Assembly (NCBI GenBank): GCA_036961445.1
Contig: JBALVO010000049.1
Span: 1-27,065 of the forward strand
From: JBALVO01 sp036961445
GTDB lineage: Bacteria; Pseudomonadota; Gammaproteobacteria; Pseudomonadales; Halieaceae
Reading direction: 5' to 3'
DNA length: 27,065 nucleotides
Under the pieces are notes generated by a model that did no database searches, was not told the origin of the DNA, and worked only from the letters and a program-made list of their open reading frames with translations. This document shows positions 15,892-23,510 of this stretch, in pieces. The position numbers were made by a program, and so were the translations under genes. Position 1 is the first letter of the stretch. Each line of letters begins with the position of its first letter.

Positions 15892-17232
15892 ATGACCAGC
15901 ATGCCTAATATCCAGCCGCAACTTACCCGCGAGCAACTTGAGTCCCACTGGATGCCCTATACGGGCAACCGTCAGTTTAAGAAAGACCCGCGCATGATCG
16001 TGGCCGCCGATGGCGTGCACCTGATCGATGACAAGGGACGTAGAGTGCTGGATGGTCTATCTGGTCTTTGGTGCACTGGTGCCGGACATAATCGCAGAGA
16101 AATCACTGAGGCAGTGCACAAACAGATGCAGACGCTGGATTATTCGCCGGCGTTTCAGTTTGGGCACCCTGGATCCTTTGAGCTGGCCAACAAGATCAAG
16201 TCGTTAACACCTGAAGGACTGGATTATGTGTTTTATACCAACTCTGGCTCAGAGTGCGCTGACACCTCCCTGAAAATGGCGCGCGCGTATTGGCGGCAGA
16301 AGGGCCAGCCGGCCAAGACTAAACTTATCGGACGTGCCAAGGGCTATCATGGCGTTAATTTTGGCGGTATATCCGTTGGTGGCATAGGCCCAAACAGAAA
16401 GCTATTTGGGCAGGCGGTAGATGCTGACCACCTTGCTCACACCCTGTTACCGGATAATGTCTTCGCTCGCGGTATGCCCCATCATGGCTGGCATCTGGCG
16501 GATGAGTTGACCGAGATAATCGCTCTGCATGATGCATCCAATATTGCCGCTGTCATTGTTGAGCCCATGGCCGGCTCAGCCGGGGTTATTCCTCCCCCCG
16601 CAGGCTACTTGCAGCGATTGCGCGATATTTGTACTGCAAACGATATCCTGCTGATCTTCGATGAAGTCATCACGGCATTTGGTCGCTGTGGCGCCATGAC
16701 CGGTGCCGACGCTTTTGGTGTGGTTCCAGACATTATGAACGTGGCCAAACAGCTGACCAATGGCGCTATCCCCATGGGCGCTGTCATTGCCAAAGCTGAG
16801 ATTTATCAGACTTTTATGGATCAGGGCGGCCCCGAATATATGCTCGAGTTTCCTCACGGCTACACTTACTCCGCGCACCCGGTGGCCTGTGCCGCCGGTA
16901 TCGCTGCACTGGATATCCTTGAGCGCGAACAACTGCCGCAGCGGGTAGCGCAACTGTCGCCTTATTTTGAACAGGCACTGCACCAGTTAAAGGGCTCACC
17001 TAATGTGTCCGATATACGCAATTATGGCTTTGCTGGCGCCTTACAATTGCAACCGTATGCTGGCGAACCCGCTCGTCGACCTTTCGAAGTTGCCATGCGT
17101 ATGTGGGAAAAAGGATTCTATGTGCGCAGTGGAGGTGACACCATTCAGTTAGGACTGCCGTTTGTTATCGAGAAAGACCAGATCGATAGCCTGCTTAGCG
17201 CCCTGAGTGACACACTGCTGGAGTTAGCTTGA
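15892..17232 (+). CDS. bauA: Beta-alanine (omega-amino acid):pyruvate transaminase
   Basis: 446-residue PLP-dependent class III aminotransferase, cytoplasmic, converting beta-alanine plus pyruvate to malonate semialdehyde plus alanine, with possible activity on other omega-amino acids. The whole chain follows the Pseudomonas BauA/omega-APT pattern: HWMPYTGNRQF, LSGLWCTGAGH, FYTNSGSECADT (phosphate-binding loop), GYHGVNFGG, VEPMAGSAGV, LLIFDEVITAFGR (Asp contacting the PLP nitrogen), and NVAKQLTNGAIPMGAV with the Schiff-base Lys286, then FPHGYTYSAHPVACAAG. Length matches the family. No malonate-semialdehyde dehydrogenase gene follows, unlike the Pseudomonas bau locus. A GGGA 12 bases before the ATG is the only ribosome-site signal. 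Confidence 0.93.
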   Translation: MTSMPNIQPQLTREQLESHWMPYTGNRQFKKDPRMIVAADGVHLIDDKGRRVLDGLSGLWCTGAGHNRREITEAVHKQMQTLDYSPAFQFGHPGSFELANKIKSLTPEGLDYVFYTNSGSECADTSLKMARAYWRQKGQPAKTKLIGRAKGYHGVNFGGISVGGIGPNRKLFGQAVDADHLAHTLLPDNVFARGMPHHGWHLADELTEIIALHDASNIAAVIVEPMAGSAGVIPPPAGYLQRLRDICTANDILLIFDEVITAFGRCGAMTGADAFGVVPDIMNVAKQLTNGAIPMGAVIAKAEIYQTFMDQGGPEYMLEFPHGYTYSAHPVACAAGIAALDILEREQLPQRVAQLSPYFEQALHQLKGSPNVSDIRNYGFAGALQLQPYAGEPARRPFEVAMRMWEKGFYVRSGGDTIQLGLPFVIEKDQIDSLLSALSDTLLELA

Positions 17233-17477
17233 CCAGCGCTTGGCCCGCGTCGATTATTTCATGGTTGGCAGCGTCAGTTATTGACTTGCCAGCGTATTAG
17301 CAACTGTCCTTTGCGTAATGATTTGCTGGTTTTACCGTCGCTGAAGTGATCCCTGCCGCGCAAATATCGCCTATTGGTCTGTACTATTGCTCACTCGTCA
17401 GTTCCATTTTTCGGGCTGACCTGTGAGAATGGTCAGCATGCAAAATACTCATTTTAAATGCGGGTTTTGACGGACCG
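17233..17477. other. Promoter region of the histidine kinase gene
   Basis: 245 bases between the transaminase stop and the hybrid kinase start. No reading frame of note. It contains a 7-base inverted repeat at 17415-17437 (listed separately) and no evident terminator with a T run for the transaminase gene. Confidence 0.4.
17415..17437. promoter_or_regulatory. Inverted repeat GCTGACC/GGTCAGC upstream of the kinase gene
   Basis: Perfect 7-base arms (17415-17421 and 17431-17437) around a 9-base spacer, centred about 52 bases before the kinase ATG. The spacing suits a dimeric regulator operator or a 5'-leader hairpin; sequence alone does not separate these. Confidence 0.3.
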
Positions 17478-20400
17478 ATGAAGATCGGAACCGTGCCTGT
17501 GCGCCTTCTCGAAACTGCCGCAACTATGCTGGTGATTATGGCGGCGGCCCAGCTGGCCGCGATAATGACTATATCGGATCAGCTGGTATCACCGATATCA
17601 CTGCCGGCGGCCGCTTGCCTGACAGCGTTACTGTGGCTGGGTAATCGCGGTATTCCCGCTATATTGATTGCCACGGGTTTCCTTGGGTGGTTGCTTGCCA
17701 GGGATGCCAGTATCAACCTGCTACCCACCATACTGGTTGTTGTTGGCACATCCGCTGGCGCCACATTACAGGCCGTAGTCGGGCGCTACCTGATTCAACG
17801 CTTTATTAATTTTGAAGCTGAGATTAAAAGCGGGGCCGAGTTTTGGCGGTTGCTGTTGATTGCACCGCTGGCCGGAGCGGTAAGTCCCAGCATTGGTGTG
17901 ACGGTGCAATACCTGTGTGAAGTATGGCCGCAGGGCAGCTTCTGGTTGTACTGGAGTAACTGGTGGTTTGGCAACACGGCAGCCATCGCGATACTCACTC
18001 CACTACTACTGGGACTACGAAAGAGCTCGCTGGCGCAAGGCGCCATCGTTATCAGTCTTGTACTTGCCGGATTGATTGGCAGTTACCAGCTGGGCGTGTC
18101 CACCGAGACCCAGGCCCGTTCAGCCTGGGAAGCCCAGGCGCGTGTATTTGCCAATCAGTTGACTGGCGCATTTGTTCGATCTCTGCAAAATGGTTACGGC
18201 GACATGCGTGCAGTTGAGTTATTGCTGGAAGGTAACAGAAACCTGAGCGCGACAGACTTTCAGCGCGCGGTTGAAACGCTGAAGGACAATCGCGATGGTT
18301 TTGCTCCGGCGGTATTACTGGTTACCCGGCGGGATGCCGAGGGGAACTGGCCTGTCGTATTCGCCAGCCAAAATACTTTAGGCCTGGTGCCTGGCTTCAA
18401 GCTAAATAGCGTGCCGGTTGCCAAGGATGCTATTGAATCCGCACTTGAATTCGGGCTGACACTGGGAGCCACGGCACCGTTCGGTGGCGTCTACTACGGA
18501 TTTAACGCCATTCCCTTTAGCAGGGCATCGCAGCCGACCGTGGTTGTGGGGGTGCAGAATGTTGACGAGGTCGACCGGTTAATCAGTGACCAGATCCCCT
18601 ATGGTCTTGGTTTTGCAATATCGAGCGTACATGCCAGCGGGTTGAGTACCAAAGGACGCGATCATCTTTATCCGGAGGGTTTGGATTCTTCGGATGCGGT
18701 TGTAAAATTTTCGATTCCAATGACCACGGGCGGCGCTACGCTTACCTTCCACTGGGGCGTGGTGCCTGCCTTCCAGGGCGGCCCCGCTTTGGGGTACTCC
18801 CGCGTTGTCTTATTCGGCGGTCCTCTCGCCACCCTGCTGATCGCACTTTTTATCAATATGCTGTTTGCCCAATCTGGTCGCATTCGACAGCAGGTGCAGG
18901 AACAAACAGCAGAGTGTCGCGAGCAAAAGGAGATCGTTCAACTGACCATGGATAGCATGGATCAGGCAATTCTGATGGTGGATCAGAATATGCAGATCAT
19001 CGCCTATAACCAGAACTATTTGACGATGTTCGGTGTGACCGCTGAGGTTATTGACGCTAATCCGTACTTTGATGACCTGGCAAAAATTATCGCTGCGCAT
19101 CAAGCGGGCGACGCTGGTCTCTGGACGGAGAGGGTGCGGGACTTAAAAAGACGCGATGCATTCACCAGTGAGCAAGAAATGCAGGATGGTCGCATTATTG
19201 AAACGCGGCATAATCCTGTGGCTGATGGTGGTTGTGTTCGCACCTATACGGATGTCACGGTAAGTCGATCTGCGTCCGACGAACTGAAAAAGCAGAAGGA
19301 AATTGCTGAACTGGCCATGGAGAGTATGGACCAGGGATTACTGTTGGTAGATGAACATGGTCAGGTAGCCGCCTATAATACTATGGCGATGCAGATGTTT
19401 GGTATGTCGCTGGAGGAACTGCTGGCACATAGAGACATTGATGATCTTATGGTTTATCTGCATAACGAAAAGTACAACACGCCGGAACTACTGGAAGAGC
19501 GTAGAGCCGAGGCGCGCTTAAGAACAGTGTTTACCTCTGAGCGTGAGATGCCCGATGGCAGGGTCATCGAGAGTCGGCAAAACCCGATACCACGCGGAGG
19601 TTTTGTGCGTACGTTCACCGATGTGACCTCGCGCAGGGAGCACGAAAAACAACTGTCGCTGGCGAAACAGGTGGCTGAAGAATCCACGCAGGCTAAATCC
19701 GATTTTCTGGCCAATATGAGCCACGAAATACGCACCCCGATGAACGCGATTATTGGAATGTCGCACCTGGCATTGCAAACTGAGCTGGACAGCAAACAAC
19801 GCAACTACGTCTCCAAAGTGCATCGCTCCGCAGAATTATTGCTGGGTATCATTAATGATATTCTGGATTTCTCCAAGATCGAGGCGGGCAAACTCGACAT
19901 GGAAGCGACAACGTTTCGGTTGGAAGACGTGCTGGATAACCTTGGCAGTCTGGTGGGACTAAAGGCCGAGGAAAAAAGCCTGGAATTCCTGTTTGATATT
20001 CCCGAGGATCTTCCTACCTGTCTTGTTGGTGACCCCATGCGCCTGGGGCAGATACTGATCAATCTGGGTAACAACGCCATCAAGTTCACCGAACGGGGCG
20101 AAGTGGTGGTGGCCATCCGGGAAATGGAGAAAGACAATAACAAGACGAAGTTGCAGTTTACCGTGAGTGATACCGGCATTGGTATGAGTGAGGAGGTGAA
20201 GGAGAAATTATTCCAGTCATTCAGTCAGGCCGATACCTCCACATCACGTAAATATGGCGGTACTGGATTGGGTCTGGCGATTTCCAGAAAGTTGGCTGAG
20301 ATGATGGGCGGGGAAATCTGGGTCGACAGTGAGCCTGGCAAAGGCAGTACCTTCGGCTTTACGGTGTGGTTGGAGCTGTATACGGGAGAGGTAGAGGCAA

Positions 20401-21902
20401 GACGCGCGCTGGATGCCAGCTTGGAGGGATTGCGAGTACTGTTGGTAGACGACAACGCCACGGCGCGGGAAATTCTGGGCAAGATGCTGACCAGCTTTGG
20501 ATTCCAGGTTGATTACGCACCCAGCGGGAGGCAGGCGCTGACCATGCTGGAGGCAGCTGCCGCTGACAACTACTACCCATTGGTGCTGATGGATTGGCGT
20601 ATGGACGGTATGGATGGCGTCGAGGCTGCGCGACAGATAAAGTCCCACACCGCGTTGTCCCATATTCCGAAAGTGATTATGGTCACAGCGTATGGTCGTG
20701 AGGATGCAATAGATGCGGCAAAACAGGTAGAAATCGATGGCCTGTTGACCAAGCCTGTCACCTCGTCCAGTTTGCTGGATGCCATTATGCTGGCGATGGG
20801 CCGGGGCGGGGCACAGTTTGAGGTCCGGGACGTTTCCAGGCGCTCCGAGGTAGCCAGGGAAGCCAAGGCAACCTTGCGCGGAGCACATGTGTTACTGGTT
20901 GAAGATAACGAGGTCAATCAGGAGTTGGCGCTGGAGCTACTTATCACTAATGGCATCAGTGTGGAGGTCGCCTGTAATGGTCAGGAGGCTCTTGATTTGC
21001 TGGCAGAACGCGAATTTGATGGTGTATTAATGGACTGTCAAATGCCGGTTATGGATGGTTTTACGGCCACCGGAAAAATCCGCCAGAATAGTAAGTGGCA
21101 GGAACTGCCGGTGTTGGCGATGACCGCAAACGCCATGGCTGGGGATAGGGAGCTGTGCCTGAACGCGGGTATGAATGATCATATTACCAAGCCCATAAAT
21201 GTGGATGAAATGTTTGCCACTATGGCTCGCTGGATCACGCCAGGCCATCCAGCAATGGCCTCCCATTCGGTATCCAGCGGCGCGGTAGCGCCTTCCCGCG
21301 CGATACTCGATATTGCCGGGATAGACACGAAGGCGGGGCTGGCAACGGCGCAGGGCAACCAGACTCTATATCGTCGACTGTTACTGAAGTTTAGAGATTC
21401 GCAACTTGATTTCGCTGCTGATTTTGCCGCCGCTAGTCAGGCTGAAGATGCAACGGCGGCGATACGCTGTGCACATACATTGAAAGGCGTGGCTGCCAAC
21501 GTCGGTGCTAAAGATGTGAGAGAGGTCGCGGGTTTACTTGAAGCCGCCTGTCTTGCTGGCCAGTCGCAGGATGAAATTGCTGCGCTGTTACAGCAGACCT
21601 GTAATGCCCTGGCTATCGTTCTGCCGGCGCTGGCTGAACTGGATGACAAGGAGGCTGCCTCCGAGGGAGACCAGCCATCACGTGAGATTGATCCACAGCA
21701 GTTTAAATCCTTACTGGGTCGGTTGCTTGAGTTGTTGGAGGACTGTGACGCCGATGCGGCGGAAGTCGTCGAAGAACTGCGTCCCATGATGGTACATTCG
21801 CCACTATGTCATGAGTTTCGCCGCCTGGATAAACTTGTGGAAGACTATGAATTCGAAGATGCCCTGGAAGTGGTACAACGTTGGGCACAGCCCGGAGAAT
21901 GA
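17478..21902 (+). CDS. MASE1-CHASE-PAS-PAS hybrid histidine kinase with two receivers and Hpt
   Basis: 1474-residue inner-membrane sensor kinase. Domains in order: MASE1-like multi-helix membrane sensor (about 10-205); periplasmic CHASE-like region (about 208-440; NLSATDFQRAVETLKDNRDG, WPVVFASQN); closing TM helix (443-463); two PAS domains of the PAS-7 type, about 485-594 and 608-718, alike enough to be a duplication; HisKA with phospho-His749 (SHEIRTPMNAIIG); HATPase with N box near 864, DTGIGM near 898 and GGTGLGLAIS near 927; receiver 1 with Asp1039 (LMDWRMDGMDG); receiver 2 with Asp1186 (LMDCQMPVMDG); Hpt with His1333 (CAHTLKGVAANVG). All phospho-acceptors of a His-Asp-His-Asp relay are intact. 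GGA 7 bases before the ATG supports the start. Its TGA overlaps the ATG of the single-domain receiver gene by 4 bases, so the two are translationally coupled. Confidence 0.95.
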   Translation: MKIGTVPVRLLETAATMLVIMAAAQLAAIMTISDQLVSPISLPAAACLTALLWLGNRGIPAILIATGFLGWLLARDASINLLPTILVVVGTSAGATLQAVVGRYLIQRFINFEAEIKSGAEFWRLLLIAPLAGAVSPSIGVTVQYLCEVWPQGSFWLYWSNWWFGNTAAIAILTPLLLGLRKSSLAQGAIVISLVLAGLIGSYQLGVSTETQARSAWEAQARVFANQLTGAFVRSLQNGYGDMRAVELLLEGNRNLSATDFQRAVETLKDNRDGFAPAVLLVTRRDAEGNWPVVFASQNTLGLVPGFKLNSVPVAKDAIESALEFGLTLGATAPFGGVYYGFNAIPFSRASQPTVVVGVQNVDEVDRLISDQIPYGLGFAISSVHASGLSTKGRDHLYPEGLDSSDAVVKFSIPMTTGGATLTFHWGVVPAFQGGPALGYSRVVLFGGPLATLLIALFINMLFAQSGRIRQQVQEQTAECREQKEIVQLTMDSMDQAILMVDQNMQIIAYNQNYLTMFGVTAEVIDANPYFDDLAKIIAAHQAGDAGLWTERVRDLKRRDAFTSEQEMQDGRIIETRHNPVADGGCVRTYTDVTVSRSASDELKKQKEIAELAMESMDQGLLLVDEHGQVAAYNTMAMQMFGMSLEELLAHRDIDDLMVYLHNEKYNTPELLEERRAEARLRTVFTSEREMPDGRVIESRQNPIPRGGFVRTFTDVTSRREHEKQLSLAKQVAEESTQAKSDFLANMSHEIRTPMNAIIGMSHLALQTELDSKQRNYVSKVHRSAELLLGIINDILDFSKIEAGKLDMEATTFRLEDVLDNLGSLVGLKAEEKSLEFLFDIPEDLPTCLVGDPMRLGQILINLGNNAIKFTERGEVVVAIREMEKDNNKTKLQFTVSDTGIGMSEEVKEKLFQSFSQADTSTSRKYGGTGLGLAISRKLAEMMGGEIWVDSEPGKGSTFGFTVWLELYTGEVEARRALDASLEGLRVLLVDDNATAREILGKMLTSFGFQVDYAPSGRQALTMLEAAAADNYYPLVLMDWRMDGMDGVEAARQIKSHTALSHIPKVIMVTAYGREDAIDAAKQVEIDGLLTKPVTSSSLLDAIMLAMGRGGAQFEVRDVSRRSEVAREAKATLRGAHVLLVEDNEVNQELALELLITNGISVEVACNGQEALDLLAEREFDGVLMDCQMPVMDGFTATGKIRQNSKWQELPVLAMTANAMAGDRELCLNAGMNDHITKPINVDEMFATMARWITPGHPAMASHSVSSGAVAPSRAILDIAGIDTKAGLATAQGNQTLYRRLLLKFRDSQLDFAADFAAASQAEDATAAIRCAHTLKGVAANVGAKDVREVAGLLEAACLAGQSQDEIAALLQQTCNALAIVLPALAELDDKEAASEGDQPSREIDPQQFKSLLGRLLELLEDCDADAAEVVEELRPMMVHSPLCHEFRRLDKLVEDYEFEDALEVVQRWAQPGE

Positions 21903-22282
21903 TGACTATACGCGACAAAACGCTATTGATTGTTGATGACGCCCCCGACAATATCCAGTTGTTGAGTGGCTTGCTCAAGGCGCAGTACAAGGTCAAGGCG
22001 GCAACCGGTGGCAACAAAGCATTATCCATCGCACAGAAAACACCCCATCCGGACTTGATATTATTGGACGTTATGATGCCTGGCATGGATGGTTACCAGG
22101 TGTGTGAGAAACTCAAGGCTAATGTTTTGACCGCGGAAATTCCTGTTGTATTTGTCACCGGCCATTCCTCGGAAGATGAGCAGCGTCGCGGCATGGAAAT
22201 GGGTGGGGCTGCCTACTTAAGCAAGCCCGTGGACCCCCGTGAATTGTTTGACGTTCTTGAGCGGATATTGGTTTCTAACTAG
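21899..22282 (+). CDS. Single-domain response regulator
   Basis: 127-residue receiver with no output domain. The acidic pair is in LLIVDDAPDNIQLL, the phospho-acceptor is Asp57 in LILLDVMMPGMDGYQVC, the switch Thr is in VFVTGHS and the conserved Lys in YLSKPVDP. ATG 21899 overlaps the kinase stop (ATGA) and has CGGAGA just upstream; the frame extends further upstream to a TTG but inside the kinase gene. By position it is probably phosphorylated by the kinase Hpt domain and may act as a phosphate shuttle or sink for the adjacent receiver-phosphatase. It resembles the receiver of the next protein (both have DxxxP..DGY/SGLEVC layout), suggesting a duplication. Confidence 0.93.
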   Translation: MMTIRDKTLLIVDDAPDNIQLLSGLLKAQYKVKAATGGNKALSIAQKTPHPDLILLDVMMPGMDGYQVCEKLKANVLTAEIPVVFVTGHSSEDEQRRGMEMGGAAYLSKPVDPRELFDVLERILVSN

Positions 22283-22302
22283 CACTAGGCCTGGTGGCTT
22301 AT

Positions 22303-22306
22303 GGAG
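22303..22306 (+). promoter_or_regulatory. Ribosome binding site fixing the GTG start of the phosphatase gene
   Basis: GGAG lies 7 bases before GTG 22314. The nearby ATG at 22301 is out of frame and stops after six codons, and the in-frame extension to 22239 lies within the preceding gene, so this site decides the start. Confidence 0.7.
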
Positions 22307-22313
22307 CAACACA

Positions 22314-23480
22314 GTGGATAAGAAAGACGATCGTCCGGTAGTTCTTGCAGTGGATGATACGCCGCAGAATCTCGATGTGGTTAAAGGCATTCTGACCCCG
22401 CAGTACCGTATCAAAGTTGCTACCAATGGCCCGGCAGCGCTGCGAGTGGTTGAAAAACAGCTGCCCGATATTATTCTACTCGACATTATGATGCCGGGGA
22501 TGAGTGGTCTGGAAGTCTGCCAACAATTAAAGGCCAATCCTCGTACGGCGCAGATACCGGTTATTTTTTTGACAGCCAAGGATCAGACGGAAGACGAGAC
22601 TGAAGGTTTTGACCTGGGTGCCGCCGACTACATACTGAAACCGGTCAATCCCCCGATTCTTGAAGCAAGAGTGAAAACGCACGTGGCCTTAAAACGCAGT
22701 ATGGACGCGTTGCAGGAAACTTCAGCGGCTTTAGAGCGCGCTAAGGCGCGTATGGAGCTTGAGCTCAGCGTTGGTCGAGATATTCAAAAGAGCATGATGC
22801 CTACCGTTGTTCCCGCCCGCCCCGAAGTGACCTTATATGCCAGCATGGAAGCAGCGCGGGAGGTAGGGGGCGATTTTTACGATTATTTTATGCTCAGCGA
22901 AGACGAGCTTTGTTTTTGCGTAGCAGATGTGTCGGGAAAGGGCGTACCTGCAGCGTTGTTTATGGCGATGTCCAAGATACTAATCAAGTCCCGGGCAAGC
23001 GATGACAGGAATCCGGCAAAGGTTATTGCCAGGGTTAATGCAGAATTGAGTGAAGATAATCTGGAGTGTATGTTTGTTACCGTGTTTTTGTGTGTTTTGA
23101 ATCTCTCCACGGGGGAACTCAGGTATACCAATGCGGGGCATAATCCGCCGCTTATCCGCAGAGCTAACGGCGACGTGGCAGAAGTGCCTGGCGCGCATGG
23201 ACCTGTGGCCGGGATCATGCCGGGGCAAGTCTACGGTGAAAGCACGCTGCAGATGAATCCTGGGGACGTTTTACTGGTGTTTACCGATGGTGTAACAGAG
23301 GCGATGGACGTGGATGACAACCTGTATGGGGATGACCGACTATTGGGTGTTATACAGGCAATGCCTGAGTGCAGTGCGCAGACTGTCGTCGAGCGCGTCT
23401 GCGCGTCGGTTGACGCGTTCGCCCTGGGCGCAGAGCAAGCCGATGACATAACCATGATAGGGGTACAGTACAACGGATAG
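22314..23480 (+). CDS. Response regulator with PP2C (RsbU/SpoIIE-type) serine phosphatase output
   Basis: 388-residue cytoplasmic protein: receiver at about 8-125 with acidic pair in LAVDDTPQN, phospho-acceptor Asp57 (ILLDIMMPGMSG) and Lys in YILKPVNPP; a coiled-coil linker at about 125-160 (LQETSAALERAKARMELELSVGRDIQ); and a PPM/RsbU phosphatase domain at about 155-388. The metal-binding aspartates are visible in VGGDFYDYF, VADVSGKGVPAALFM, FTDGVTEA and EQADDITMIG. Known relatives dephosphorylate a STAS anti-sigma antagonist when the receiver is phosphorylated; here the likely substrate is the STAS protein encoded at 25252. The start is GTG 22314 (VDKKDDRP) with GGAG 7 bases upstream; spacing from the preceding stop is 31 bases. 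Confidence 0.94.
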   Translation: MDKKDDRPVVLAVDDTPQNLDVVKGILTPQYRIKVATNGPAALRVVEKQLPDIILLDIMMPGMSGLEVCQQLKANPRTAQIPVIFLTAKDQTEDETEGFDLGAADYILKPVNPPILEARVKTHVALKRSMDALQETSAALERAKARMELELSVGRDIQKSMMPTVVPARPEVTLYASMEAAREVGGDFYDYFMLSEDELCFCVADVSGKGVPAALFMAMSKILIKSRASDDRNPAKVIARVNAELSEDNLECMFVTVFLCVLNLSTGELRYTNAGHNPPLIRRANGDVAEVPGAHGPVAGIMPGQVYGESTLQMNPGDVLLVFTDGVTEAMDVDDNLYGDDRLLGVIQAMPECSAQTVVERVCASVDAFALGAEQADDITMIGVQYNG

Positions 23481-23487
23481 TGTATCG

Positions 23488-23509
23488 GTTGCTGTAAAAG
23501 GCGAGCAAC
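23488..23509. terminator. Possible weak bidirectional terminator
   Basis: GTTGCT (23488-23493) and AGCAAC (23504-23509) form a 6-base inverted repeat with a 10-base loop in the 30-base gap between the convergent phosphatase and Na/Pi-cotransporter-like genes. No strong T run follows on either strand. Confidence 0.3.
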
Positions 23510-23510
23510 G

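Noticed and set aside
20244..20917. Minus-strand frames of 214 and 114 codons within the kinase gene
   Set aside because: They are antisense to conserved HATPase and receiver domains and show no domain of their own.
22239..22313. N-terminal extension of the receiver-phosphatase
   Set aside because: It lies inside the preceding gene, and GTG 22314 has a well-spaced GGAG and begins right at the receiver domain.
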